This document shows positions 11,039 through 22,777 of a DNA stretch of 64,000 nt, piece after piece. The stretch covers positions 51,209 through 115,208 of the forward strand of contig VZQC01009592.1 of assembly GCA_009823505.1 (NCBI GenBank), in the 5' to 3' direction. Each line of letters begins with the position of its first letter. Positions within the stretch are counted from its first letter, which is position 1. The translations under genes and the position numbers were made by a program. The notes under the pieces were generated by a model. It was given only the letters and a program-made list of their open reading frames with translations. It was not told the DNA's origin and did not search any database. This stretch comes from Rhizomys pruinosus. Its lineage: Eukaryota; Chordata; Mammalia; Rodentia; Spalacidae.

Positions 11039-12696
11039 CTTCTTCAGTCTATTGCAGTAATTATTGCAGTTATTCTGTAGGTCTAGTATGTCTCAGTTTA
11101 TTTTTGCTCAGCTCAGCCCTGAGTTCCAGCCTGTGTTCCAGGGATTGATTTCTAAGGGCTTAAATTATACTGCCCTGGAAATCTGGTGACTATGACCTAC
11201 ATGCTTTCCTTTCTGGTTCCTTATGGGTTTCTTCAGTATCAACGCCTCTCTAACCTGTCTTGTCTCTCCTTCTGTAGCCGTGATTCCTGCCTTGGTCACT
11301 CTGGAACTGTTCAGCTGCTTCATCTTCAGCTTCCAACAGGCAGATATCTAGCTTGACCTGCTGGCTTCCACTGGGATACCCCTTGTCATCATGCTCTGTG
11401 GCTGCTTCTGTTACCTGTTCAGCCTGAACTACTAAGTGTACATGAGAAGAGACCACTTTAGAAAACTCATTCATTCATCTTCATGTTATAAAAGCATAAG
11501 AAACAGTATAAGAAACAGCATAACAGCATGTCTGTCAGTCATCTCAATGAGTGAGCCTGAGCAACCTGTTCATGGGGCAGAGCCACTGAGGCTTGTTTTA
11601 ACCAATTAGTCTTACATCTTAGCCTCAGGGACAACAGTCTGTTTAGTTGATCACCAGGAGGTGAGCTCCTTTCTGGTCTAGGTGCAAATGGTTTTAGAGT
11701 CATCTAAGTTTCATAAGTGTTTGTAATAGCAAAGCAGCTCATGCACACACTTTCACACATCTCTGGATGAGACTGGGCCTTCAGGGTCAGGGGAAATCAG
11801 ATGGGACTATCTTATAGGTTTCTCAAGGTCGTCCTGCAATGTTCCAAAGGTCTGCTGCTGAAGTGAGGGTAGTCCTTCTTGTTATGTCTCTCACAATACT
11901 TTTGCTAAAGGCAGTCACGGCATTAAGAGTCCAACATGTGACTGTAAGAAGTCAAATTGCCCATTCCTCCATTTTCTTTGGTTGTTTACAAGAAAATAAA
12001 CACAGGTAGGGTCACATTATAATCATAAAGAATTTGTTATTGACACTAATACACAGTGCTGGACACTTGTCCACTGTCCCAAGGCGAGCTGAAGCCTCCT
12101 AATGTGTCTGAGATATACGTTGTGTAGGAAACCCTACTAAGAATCAACTGACTTCATTCACGAAGAGATCTGACATATCTCTTTGTGATGATTCATCATG
12201 GATAATAAGGGAAACCCTTCCTTCTGGAAGTTTTCTTCCAGGCCATGTTCATCCCAGTTTAGCTTGTCTGTGCAGATATTTGGAGAACTGAGTAGCATAT
12301 AAGGCCTAATCTGGAATTTTCATGGTTGAGAGAATTTCCCATGTAAGGAAAGAATCCCAATGAAGAAGTCAGCCTTACCCAAACACAAGTCTTCCCACAG
12401 GTAGTGAAGCCATGGTTTTGAGTTACCACAACACTGCAGGACTCCAGAGTTTGCATTTATGAGCACATGAAATACTTTCCAGCTCTTTCATTTTGCAAAG
12501 AACTGAATTCATGCCCGTGAATTGGACACCTACTAGAGACCCTTAGCACAATCTGAATGATTTTAAATTAGCCAACCTGGTGGTTTGTTAACCAGAAAAT
12601 CAGGACTATACTTGGCATTATAATTAAGTGCTTCTCAAACTTCTCTGAGCTTCTTAAAGGAGAAATCTATAGGTTCTATACTGAATCATTTATTAG

Positions 12697-12917
12697 TTTT
12701 TTTAATTATTTTTTATTTTTTATGTGTGTTGAGTAGATTGCCTACATGTGTGTAAGTGACCAGTGTCATGCAATGCCCATGGAGGTCAGAAGAGGAGGAT
12801 GTTGGATCCTCTGGAACTGAATGGTTGTTAGCAGCTATATGGGTGCTGGGAATTGAACCCTGGTCCTCTGCAAGAGCAGACAGTGCTCTTAACCACTGAG
12901 CCATCTCTCCAGCCCCC
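12697..12917 (-). mobile_element. B2 SINE, private to the left arm
   Basis: Plus strand shows the T-rich tail, then B2 in reverse ending ACTGAGCCATCTCTCCAGCC. It splits the duplicated sequence AAAACTAAYAAAGG, which is continuous in the right arm near 61,575. Confidence 0.93.
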
Positions 12918-13247
12918 TTTGTTAGTTTTTGTGGGAGTGACTTTAGAATTAAAGCTTCTAATTAGTTCCTAGACCATGCTAATACTACTAATGCTGGTAT
13001 CAAACTAAGCAAGTTGTTCTTCTAAATCAGACTGAGCTAAAGGAATCTGAATATCTGACTCAGATCCCTGGCTGTAACCCCTGCTCTGCATCAGAATAAT
13101 CCCCTATATTGACAAAAAATGAAGTTCTTTATTGATTTCTTTATGTGTGTGAAGGGGTGGGCTTGTGCATGGGTTCATGAACGTATCGCAAAGGGTCGTT
13201 GAGGACAGTTTTGTGGAGACAGTTCTCTCCTTCAATATTCATGAAGC

Positions 13248-13468
13248 TATATTAGTTAGCTTTCCTGTTCCTGTGATAAACCACTCTTACCAAAGCTAAC
13301 TCAGGTAGAAAAGTGTTTATTTAAGCTTACAGTACAGTCCATTGAGGGAAGCCAGGGCAGGAGATCAAGCAGTAATCTGGAGGCAGAAAGTGAAGCACAG
13401 ACCATGGGGGAATGTTGCTTATTGACTTGCTCTCCTAACCTGTACTCAGTCTGCTTTCTTTTTAAAAT

Positions 13469-13503
<35 letters not shown>

Positions 13504-13870
13504 TAGGTGTTATGTCTGTATATGTGTAAGTGCACCCATGTCATTCAATGGACATGAAGGATAGAAGACGGCATTGGGTTCCCTAGAAATGGAATTAAGG
13601 ACAGTTGTTAGGTGCCATGTAGTTGCTGGGATTTGAACCTGGGTCTTCTCCAAGAATAGCTAGTATTGTTAACCACTGAGCTATTTCACACAACCTGGGA
13701 CCACCTGCCCAGAGTTGGCACTGCCTATAGTGGGCTGATCCCTCTCACATCACTCAACAATCCAGAAAATGTCCCACGGACATGGGCATGGACCAATCCA
13801 ATGGAGGAAATTCACCAACTGAGATTCCCTATCCCCAGGGGCCACATCTAGACAACTGACGCTATCTGGC
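13248..13870 (-). repeat. Interspersed repeat of a common rodent type, interrupted by a B2
   Basis: Minus strand contains the module CCTGCCCTGGCTTCCCTCAATG-type sequence followed by a TAAGCTTAAATAAA segment and a CAGGAA.AG.AAAGCTAACTA end. I recall this as a frequent rodent repeat, but I cannot assign the family name. Counterpart at 60,935-61,325. Confidence 0.5.
13459..13690 (-). mobile_element. B2 SINE with (TTTA)n tail, private to the left arm
   Basis: Plus strand shows (ATTT)n then reversed B2 ending AACCACTGAGCTATTTC. The right arm is uninterrupted at the corresponding GGTTGTATAAGAAAGCAGG. Confidence 0.9.
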
Positions 13871-14276
13871 ACTGTGGGTTTAGGAGGTTAGGTCCCCAGG
13901 ATTATGCAACAAGGGCATTTTCCTATGCATCTTGCTGGCCCTTAACTATAATGAAAAGAAAACATTGTATATAAAAATGAAAGAATAAATTTATCTAGTT
14001 TTGAACACTTTTCAAGATGTTTCTCAGCCATCTTTACTTCCTTAATGGTGAAGTCTCTGTTCATCTCTTCATACCATCTTTTGAGTAGGTCATTTGTTTT
14101 CTTCGTCTTTTAAGTAGTTTATATATTCTGGATGTTAATGCTCTGTCAGATGTATCAGTGGTGAAGGTTTCTTCCCACTCTATGGGTTTTCTCTTCACTT
14201 CCTTGATTGTTTCTTTAGCTGTACAAAAGCTTTTGAGTTATTTAAGAAAACGAAAATTAAAACCACACTAAAGGGG

Positions 14277-14478
14277 GCTGGAGATGGCCTAGTGGTTAAG
14301 AGCGCCGACTGCTCTTGCAGAGGACCTGGGTTCAATCCCCAGCACCCACATGGCGGCTGAGAAACGTCTGTAACTCCAATTCCAGGAGAACTCCAGTTCC
14401 AGGGGAATCCGATACCCTCTTCTGACCTCCGCGGCATTGCATGACAGGGGTGCACAGATCTACACTCAGACAATACAT

Positions 14479-14523
<45 letters not shown>
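14277..14523 (+). mobile_element. B2 SINE, young two-unit variant, (AAAT)n tail
   Basis: Head GGGGCTGGAGATGGCCTAG, A/B-box region, and a centre with two copies of an AACTCCARTTCCAGG unit. Tail is about 15 units of AAAT. Confidence 0.96.
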
Positions 14524-14705
14524 AAATGCCACATTAAGGTATCATCTCACTCCAAAAAGAGTAGCCAAGATCAAGAAAACAAAAGACAACCAAATGCTGG
14601 AGAGGTTGTGGGGAAAGGGGAACACTCATCCATTGCTGGTGGGAATGTAAACTGAGTACAACCACGGTGGAAAGCAGTGTGGAGAACCCTTTAAAAATTC
14701 AAAAT

Positions 14706-14905
14706 TGGGGCTGGAGAGATGGCCTAGCGGTTAAGAGCGCCAACTGCTCTTGCAGAGGACCTGGGTTTGATCCCCAGCACCCACATGGTAGCCGAGAACC
14801 GTCTTTAGCTCCAGTTCCAGGGGAATCTGACACCCTCTTCTGACATCCACAGCATTGCATGACACAGGTGCACAGACCTGCATGCAGACAGTACATTCAT
14901 ACACA
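14706..14905 (+). mobile_element. B2 SINE, one-unit variant
   Basis: Full B2 with only one CTCCAGTTCCAGG unit in the centre, inserted in L1 ORF2 with AAAATTC/CTCAAAAT edges. Confidence 0.95.
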
Positions 14906-16230
14906 TAAAAAATAACTCAAAATGAGCTTACCACCTGACCCAGCCATACCACTCCTGGGTATGTACCCACAAAATGCATCCTACCACAAAGATTCATGCA
15001 CAGCTATGTTTATTGCAGCTCTTCACAATAGCAAAGACCTGGAACCAAGCCAAATGCCCCTCAACTGATGACTGGATAACAAAAATGTGGTACATGTACA
15101 CAATGGAGTTCTATGCAGCAGTAAAGAAAGATCACATCATGAACTTTGCAGGTAAATGGACGGAGCTAGAAGATATCATGCTAAGTGAAGTAACACAGTC
15201 CCAGAAAAACAAACAACGAATGGTATCCCTCATCTGTGGATGCTAGCACCAATTACCTAATTGTATGGCAAACTGAGCAACGTCAATGTGATCTGAAAAC
15301 AACTGTGCTCTTATATTGTAGAATCCCTCAAAAAATAAACAAATAAAGAAAAAAAATCATATACATAAAAAATAAAAATTAAAAAAAAGAAAGATGACAT
15401 CATGATCTTTGTTGGTAAATGGATGGAACTCAAAACCATTATGCTAAGTGAAGTAACACAGCCCCAGAAAAAAAAAAAGGTGAATGGTTTCCCTCATTTG
15501 TGGATGCTAACACCAAATACCTAGTTGGCAGGCAAACTGTGCAACTTTATTATTATATTTCATTGTATCTGAAAGCAACTGTACTATTCCAGTGTGAATC
15601 TCTAAATGGGCTCTAGAATTGCCCTACCACTTGTATTCACACATTGTAATTACCATATATGGATGGAAGATATGTATTCATATTCTAAAAAAAGAACAAG
15701 AATGTAAAGTTACACATCTTTTTACCTACATGCAAGTTTACTGTTAAAATGTGAACCTGTAAATGTGTTTAGGAATTAACCTATAGTTTATTTTCAGATT
15801 TTGTAAATTTGATTTATGTGTGGAGTGTATATATGCATATTTTGGAATAATATAAAATTAAAGGAAACCAAAAAAATAAACAAATATTTTAATAAAAGGT
15901 AATAACAAATAAATCCACCATTAAACAATAAAAAATGTATTTAGTTTTGAGTTCAAAAGTGGGGATTGGAAGATTCTGTCTTGGTATGCTTGCCAGGCAC
16001 CTTTATGTCAAGACTGGGGCATCTTCCAGTTAATTCACTGTGGTCACTGCCAGGGTGAAAAGGAAACCTTGCAGGTCCCAGTTTCCAAAATAATTCCTGG
16101 GACTTTGGTAAACTTAGAACCAAAGTAGTGAGACCCTGGGACAAGAAATGTAGCATGGGCGTGAGTTAAGAGGACAGAAGTTGGCAACTTACTGGACCTA
16201 CATAAGAACAGCAACCGAAAAAGGCTCTGG

Positions 16231-16425
16231 AAGGCCAGAGAGATGGCTCCGTGGGTCACAGCAATTTTTTATGTGTATGAGTCAGAAGAAGGAATTGGAT
16301 TCACTGGAAATGGAGTTACTAGAGTTATGGATGATAGCTACCTTGTGGGTCTTGGGAATTGAACTTGGGTCCTCTACAAGAGCAGCAGGTCCTCTTAACT
16401 GATGAGCCATCTCTCCAGCCATGGT
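16231..16425 (-). mobile_element. B2 SINE remnants
   Basis: 16,265-16,422 is a reversed B2 ending GAGCCATCTCTCCAGCC. A short plus-sense B2 head (GGCCAGAGAGATGGCTCCG) precedes it at 16,231, so two partial copies may be joined. Confidence 0.8.
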
Positions 16426-16439
16426 CACGGCACTTTTTC

Positions 16440-17965
16440 TTTCCTTTTTTTTTTTTTTTCTTATTAAACATTCTATTTACTACATGCTTAATTATGTTTT
16501 GACTTTTTCTTTTTTATAATGGTTTTATTGATGTTTTGTGAATTTCAGACACCATTTCTCAGTTCAGTTTAGACATATTCCTCTTTCCTTCCCCCCCCCA
16601 CCCCAGATCATGCATTTTGCCATAACTGTCCTTCATCCTTCTCTCAGTCTTTTTTTATGTTTAGGAATTCACATATTCCTCCTTTAATTCTATATGACTC
16701 TAAAATATGGATACATACTCTCTACCCATATACAGTAATTACAGAGTCTGAAAGTAAGTGGTGGGTGGATTCTGGAACTCTTTGAGAGATTTACATTGTA
16801 ACAACATAGTTGCTTTCAGATAAGCAGAAATATAACAATAATGTTGTTCAGCTTGTCTTTCATCAGGGGATTTGGTGTTAGCATCCACACATGAGGGAGG
16901 CCATTCGCTGCTTGTTTCTGGGACTGTGTTACTTCACTTAGCATAATGGCTTCGAGTTCCATCCATTTACCTGCAACATTCATGATGTCATCCTTCTTTA
17001 CCACTGAATGTACTCCATTGTATAGATGTACCACATTTTTGTCATCCACTCATCTGTTGAGGGGCATTTGGGTTGGTTCCAGCTCTTTGCTATCATGAAG
17101 AGAGCTGCAATAAACATGGATGTACATGTATCTTTGGGGTAGGATGAGTCTTGTGGGTATATACCCAGGAGTGGTATGACTGGGTCAGGTGGTAAGCTCA
17201 TTTTGAGTCTTTTAAGGGTTCTCCACACTGCTTTCCATAATGGTTGTACAAGTTTACATTCCCAACAGCAGTAGATGAGTGTTCCCCTTTCCCCACAACC
17301 TCTCCAGCATTTAGTGTCTTTTGTGTTCTTGATCTTGGCCAGTCGTATCGGAGTGAGGTGAGAACTGAGAGTGGTTTTAATTTGCACTTCCTTAATTATT
17401 AATGATGTTGAACACTTTTTAAGATGTTTCTCGGTCTCTGTTCAGCTCTTTATTCCATCTTTTGAGTAGGTCATTTCAGCCACCTCATATTTGACAAAGG
17501 GGCAAAAAGACCTCAATGGAGGAAGGATAGCATCTTCAGCAAATGGTGCTGGCAAAACAGGATCACCATTTGTAGAACAAAATTAAACCCCTACCTCTCA
17601 CCCTGTACAAAAATCAACTCCAAAGCCCTGAAGGTGATAGAAGAAAAAGTTGGCAACAAGACATCAGCATAGGAAAAGACTTTCTAAATCAGACAGCAGC
17701 TGCACAGGAAATAAGGTTAACAGTCAACAAATGGGACCTCATCAAACTCAAAAGCTTCTGTAAAGCAAAAGAAACAATCAAGGAAGTGAAGAGAATTCCC
17801 ACATAGTGGGAAGAAATCATCACCAGTAATTCATCTGACAGAGCATTAACGTCAAGAATATATAGACTACTCAAAAACCAAAGAAGAAAACAAATGACCT
17901 ACTCAAAAGATGGAGTAAAGAGTTGAGCAGAGACTTCAAGACACTTTTCAAGAAAACCAAACACC
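16440..17965 (-). mobile_element. L1 3' end with 5' inversion (twin-primed)
   Basis: Minus strand: T-run at 16,440-16,460, 3' UTR to about 16,855, then ORF2 tail upward to 17,475 ([18 protein letters not shown] at about 17,115-17,210). From 17,476 to 17,965 ORF2 runs in the plus sense (PHIF-type FDKGAK... region through AAQ.IRLTVNKWDLIKL). Its last bases overlap in content the first bases of the minus part (AAATGACCTACTC), as expected after twin priming. Frames are broken by stops. Confidence 0.88.
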
Positions 17966-18042
17966 GTAGTTTGATCCCTAGCTCACACAGGGAGAAAAGA
18001 AACAATCCCCCAACTTGTCCTCTGACCTCCACGGGTAAGCTA

Positions 18043-18048
<6 letters not shown>

Positions 18049-18096
<48 letters not shown>
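18049..18096 (+). repeat. (CA)n microsatellite
   Basis: About 23 CA units, following a SINE-like remnant at 17,970-18,045 (TTTGATCCCTAGCTCAC). Confidence 0.96.
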
Positions 18097-18097
<1 letters not shown>

Positions 18098-19504
18098 TCT
18101 TATTTTAAAAGGCTGAATAATCCCAGTGCTTGTCTTAAAGCTTTATCACTTGTAACAATAGGGGGAGGTTTCTATCTCCAAATCTAGGATTGTAAAGAAT
18201 CTCAGGTGTTTAACTGTATCATGAAAGTAAGGCAGGGGACCTGCAGGAACCTGATAACTTTGGGATAAGTGTCACATGCTCACCAGCCTAAGGGACCCTG
18301 AGTGATTGTGGCTCCTCAGCCGACTTCACCCATGACTAATTTTCTAGCAAGGGTAGATGCAGTTATTCTGTGGAAGAGAAGTGCTTCTGTGGGATGGTGG
18401 TAGATCCAAAACACACAGTATATGAAGACCAACTAGCAAAACATTTGGAGAAATGTAATTCAAAAGAGAAGCCAAAACCTGATTTCTTTATTTAAGATAT
18501 TAATACAGGATTCAAGGATGAAACAAATACCTGAACAATTAGTTCCAATTTCCTCTCTAGCTGAAGAACAGTTGGAAAAGTTAATTAAGAAATTGAGAAA
18601 AGCAAGTGAAGGTTTGAATTCTACACTTGAAGATCACATTATATCCCATCTAGCATTACATGATTGATGCCCTTAATGAACCTAAGAAATGGTGATTGTG
18701 CAGCCAAGCACCTGAAACAGCAGGCTTCTATTTTAGGTAACATTGAAAAATTAAAGTTACTTGGTTCAAGAAGATGCTTTGTTGAGTTTGGAACGGGAAA
18801 GGGAAAATTATCTCATTGGGTTGATACTGCCTTAAAAAATGCTGAAAAAGTTCACTTCATTCTAGTAGAAAAAGTGGCCACAAGATTCATGGTTGATGGT
18901 AAACAAAGAAAAAATAATTCAGTGTTTGAAAGACTTCAAATTGATATCCAGCACTTGTGTCTGAACAAGATTCCTGTGACAAGAGAAGGAAAATTTCCTG
19001 TGGTGGGAACTGGAAAGCACCTGTGTGGTGTGGCAACGGATCTTGTTTTACAATGTTAGCTTGAAACCTATGCTTCCAGTTATGAGAAAAGCAACAAAGA
19101 ACCATTAGCCAAACACATAAAGAATGATAAAACAGGAAAAGAAGTAAACACTTTGGCCAAGGAAGGAAATGAAAAAGATTCCTCAGAGAAGTGCGCCCCT
19201 GTGGGTGGCGTTGTCATTATGCTGTGCTGTCACCACAGATGTGACTGGAGACACTGTGTGGGCAAAGAGTACTTCAGGGCTCTGGGCCTGGGAGGAGCAG
19301 TGGAATTCTACTATTTTCAGTAAATGAGTAGTTGAGCAACCTGTGGGATGAGGAGGACATCTTTGAAAGCCTCAGATGTTACTGAAAAAAGAAGTACTCA
19401 AAAATGATGCCAGTGACGAGCATGACACCAGTGGGGACAGAAGCAGGGATGACAGCACCTACGGCTTACCTGGGATTCTTACTGTTGAATGAAAGAAGAT
19501 AGGG

Positions 19505-20361
19505 GAGGTGGTGGCTAGGCCCAATGGGTGCAGGCTCCTGAGGAGAGGGTGGAGGAGAAACAGATGACATGAGCCAGTTATGTATTAAAATAATGAAATT
19601 CCTTTCCAGGTTTTACAGCTAGGCACTTGAGGGATTATTAGCAGGAAAAGTATGACATTAAGTTTAGTTTATAATTTCTCCAGTAAGAACAAATAATCCT
19701 AAACATAAAAGCCTCCATCTGGTATGATGTAGTACTTTCAGTCTGTAGCTTGACAGTGAATGTACACTGCCAAAATGTATGTTTGTCAGCACACTAAAAA
19801 TCACTAAGCTAGTTAGCTACCTATGACTCTTTTTCTCCAGATCAGTGACTACTATTGTAGCCTTTTGAATTTATAAGGGGAAAATGCACTTTTATTTAAC
19901 ATATCAAATTTTTAAGTAGAAAAGTTAGTTTAAAAACATGCTATGATAATGTATTTGCAAGTACTATACGGTTTGTACAAAAAAAAACAAGCAAGAAATG
20001 TAAGGACAGAGACAAGGCCTGCCTTTATGGTTGTTTGTTTGTTTGGTCTTTTCGAGACAGGGTCTCCCTGTAACCCCAGCTAGCCTGGTACTTACTCTGT
20101 AGACCAGGCTGGCCTTGAACTCACAAAGATCTGCCTGCCTCTGCCTCCCGAGTGCTGGGATTAAAGGCATGTGCCACCACACCTGGCAACCTTTGTGTGT
20201 TTTTAACTGTGTTGTTTTGAAATGTGGAGATAATCTGTGGTATATTTATAACAGGTACTTGTATGTTCTTTCTGTGTAAATAAAATTGCTGGTATGAAAT
20301 GGTGTTAAAGTTTGGCAATAAATGAATTCCTAACTTGCCTCAAAAAAGAAAAAGAAAAGAA
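19505..20361 (+). mobile_element. Nested retroposed mRNA 3' end (unidentified gene) inside the TRMT13 pseudogene
   Basis: The TRMT13 reading breaks after AAGAAGATAGGG (19,493-19,504) and resumes after AAGAAAATAGGG (20,362-20,373), a 12-bp target-site duplication with one mismatch. The insert ends with AATAAA (20,319) and an impure A-tail (20,342-20,361), so it is an L1-mobilised 3' UTR fragment. A minus-strand B1 lies within it. The source gene is not recognised; it could also be a TRMT13-unrelated non-coding RNA. Confidence 0.8.
20033..20187 (-). mobile_element. B1 SINE
   Basis: Plus strand begins (GTTT)n, GGTCTTTTCGAGACAGGG and ends ACCACACCTGGC. Confidence 0.95.
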
Positions 20362-21892
20362 AAGAAAATAGGGCATCTTTGCAAATTGTTGATTGATCAA
20401 GGCCGAATCCAGTACTTACAGCAGAAAGGGTTCAGTTCTGCCTTGCAGTACTATATAGACCCTTTGGTGGCTTTGAAAATTGTACTACTAACTGCTTTAC
20501 ACACTCAGCCTTCATCACTGGAAACAACTGGTTAATGGAAAAGAAATATGAATGTTGTCTGTCTTCCACAGACAAAAAAATTTAAATCTGTTTTAAATTA
20601 TATTTTTATGGCTGAACTAAGAGGGAGGCTCCTGGGCTGCTGGTTGCATTCTGAGCAACTAAGGAAAAGTTGGGGGAGGGGAACTTAGGGGCCCCCCAGA
20701 GTGTTGGGAAGCACCAGAGGTGGTCCTGAGGGCATTTGGACCCTTCCTGACTACTGTTCAGTGCTACAGATGTGACCCAAGAACGTCAGGAGACAGCAGA
20801 GACAACCCCTGCATGGGCTGGGCCTCCCTCCCACTGGGCCCAGGTACAGCTCTATTTTAGATGCTCATGTCCCTGTCTTGGGTAGGGTTGCAAGCCTGAA
20901 TATCCCATTCTGGACTACAGGAGAGAAAGGAAAATCTTCCATGACATAAATAGGCTGAAAGAAATTCTTATCCAGAAAGCCATCCCTTCAGAGAATATTT
21001 GAAACAATACCAAGAGCGGAGGGTAGGAAGGACTATAACCAATCAGCAACAGAAAATAAATGAAACTACTATTATGGAAACAAAAATCTAGGGTAAGAAT
21101 GTACCAGAAACCAAAATGATCAGAAGTAATATAAATCTCTCAATAATAACTTTAAATATCAATGGACTTAATTTTCTAATTAAGAGGCACAGACTGGCAG
21201 AATGGAATAAGAAACACAACCCATCTTTCTGTTGTCTGCAGGAAACAAGAAACTCACTTCCCCTTTAAAGACAGGCATTATATCAAGGTGAAAAGATGGG
21301 AAAAATATAAGCAAATGGTACTAAGAAACAAGCAGGAGATGCTATTTTAATATCAGATAAAATAGACTTCAAACTAAAACTAATCAGAAGAGATGAAGAG
21401 GGTCATTTCATTCTTATCAAAGGAACAATTAACCAAGAAGATATCACAATTGTTAATTTATACACCCCAAACTCAGGTGCACTGAACTTCATAAATGCAA
21501 TTTTAAAGGACTTTAAGGCACAGATTGACTCTAGCACACTACTAGTAGAGGACTTCAATACCCCACTGTGTCCATTAGACAAGTCAACTGGGCAAAGAAT
21601 AAACAGACAGACATCTGAACAATACACCAAATGGACTTAACAGACATCTACCGAGTATATACTTTCTATCCAGCACTCCATGGAACCTTGGCCAAAATCA
21701 ACCACATACTGGGACATAGAACAAAACTCAACAAATACAAAAAAATAATTCCATGTATTCTATCAGACCATAATGCAATAAAGCTTAATATCAACACCAA
21801 AAGAAGCCCTACTAAATATAGGAACTCATGGAGATTAAACAACACACTCCTGACCCAAACAATGAATGGGTCAAGGGAGAAATTAATAAAGA

Positions 21893-22042
21893 GCCAGACA
21901 TGGTGGCGCACACCTTTAATCCTCGCACTTGGGAGGCAAAGGCAGGCGGGTCTTTGGGAGTTCAAGGCCAGCCTGGACTACAGAGTAAGTTCCAAGACCG
22001 CTGGGGCTACAAGGAGACCCTGTCTCAAAAAGACCAAAAAAA

Positions 22043-22081
<39 letters not shown>

Positions 22082-22085
22082 ATTT
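21893..22085 (+). mobile_element. B1 SINE with (AAAT)n tail inside L1
   Basis: Complete B1 (GCCAGACATGGTGGCGCACA to AAAAAGACCAAAAAAATAAAT) followed by about 14 AAAT units. Confidence 0.96.
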
Positions 22086-22204
22086 CCTGGAATTAAACGA
22101 AAACGACAATGCAACACAATAAAAACCTCTGGGATACTTTAAAAACAGTCTTATGGGTAAATTTATAGCTCTAAGTGCCTACATTAAAAACAAAACAAAC
22201 CATG

Positions 22205-22622
22205 GGAAGGGAAAATCCTGGTGTGGAGCACAAGGGCAGAACTGATGTTTCTGGGCTTGCCAAGGAGGAGCCTTTAAACATGACATCTTTCAGCCTAATA
22301 AGGAAAAAAAAATCATAAGCTGAAGATGCTAAAACCTATGATATATGTGGCATGCATATAGGCATATTTTGGAGTGATGCAAATTGGAAGAAATAATAAC
22401 AAGACTGGCTCAAAGAACTGACTGAAACGAACTTCTGCTTGAAATAGTAAACTTCTGCATAGAAAATTTTAAAAGAGAGTGAGAAAAATATGAAAAACAT
22501 GTTTAGCAGAATGCATGAGCTCTGGTGGGGGGCAAGGAAGGGGGCACGGGTCTAGATTTGATTGGAAATTTTGTATGAAATGCACAAAGCTTCAATAAAA
22601 ATTGGCTTTGAAAAAAAAAAGG
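22205..22622 (+). mobile_element. L1 3' UTR fragment inserted in the old L1
   Basis: Ends with the 3' UTR end module seen elsewhere here (GAATGCATGAGCTCTGG.GGGGG, then TTCAATAAAAATTGG and an A-run at 22,611-22,620). The upstream edge cuts ORF2 at about 22,204, which resumes at 22,623. Confidence 0.8.
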
Positions 22623-22777
22623 AAGTTCAATGTTATATCTCTTTCTTGGAAAATTTAAAAAAAAACAGAAAAAGCACAAATAAAGGACAATGTTGCAACT
22701 CAAAACACTTGAAAGACAACAAAAAATTATTCCCAAACCTAAAAGACAAGAAATAACAAAAATCAGAGCAGAGATTA

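Larger units (their letters stand above)
13987..15950 (+). mobile_element. Plus-strand L1 insertion with inverted 5' part and nested second L1 3' end
   Basis: About 14,000-14,240 is ORF2 in reverse. From 14,241 on ORF2 is in the plus sense and continues where the inverted part ended, the hallmark of twin priming. ORF2 ends at about 15,246. A second ORF2 tail and 3' UTR (15,385-15,925) follows the first A-rich tail. The whole is bracketed by similar 18-bp sequences at 13,987-14,004 and 15,933-15,950 (AAATTTATCTAGTTTTGA and AAATGTATTTAGTTTTGA). The right duplication arm keeps the empty site at about 60,791-60,812. Two B2 SINEs sit inside. Confidence 0.88.
9942..15990 (+). repeat. Left arm of an old inverted duplication (partner 60,750-64,000)
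   Basis: Read in reverse complement, 63,000-64,000 follows 9,942-11,470, and 60,750-62,500 follows 11,880-15,990, in colinear order. Shared anchors include GAAAATATTCCTGYCT, GTGAGCTGCT.CC.TA, TTGGGTATCCCTGTCCCTTGG versus its partner with AATT, AGTCCAACATGTGACT and CATGAATTCAGTTC. The arms differ by many substitutions, small indels and private insertions, so the duplication is ancient. It probably extends left of 9,942 with the partner beyond the window. No coding sequence recognised in either arm. Confidence 0.88.
18355..20580 (+). pseudogene. TRMT13: Processed pseudogene of TRMT13 (tRNA:m4X / 2'-O-methyltransferase TRM13)
   Basis: Intronless match in order to TRMT13, the SAM-dependent enzyme that 2'-O-methylates position 4 of certain tRNAs. 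Visible pieces: a zinc-finger-like start CSYSVEEKCFCGMV (18,355), DPKHTVYEDQLAKHL (18,410), EEQLEKLIKKLRKASEG (18,565), CFVEFGTGKGKLSHWVD with the SAM-binding glycine motif (18,778), GKHLCGVATDLVLQC (19,015), CCHHRCDW (19,222) and IGHLCKLLIDQGRIQYLQQ (20,372). Disabling changes: about 30 codons missing after CGMV, a TAA at about 18,493, a 4-bp frameshift near 18,664, TAG after LQC at about 19,057, two stops after YFQ near 19,320, TGA at about 19,488. It is split by an inserted 0.86-kb retroposon. Not functional. Confidence 0.92.

Noticed and set aside
18664..19059. Functional 131-codon TRMT13-like protein
   Set aside because: It is the middle of an intronless copy with upstream and downstream stops, a frameshift and an insertion. 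The apparent start is created by the 4-bp frameshift.
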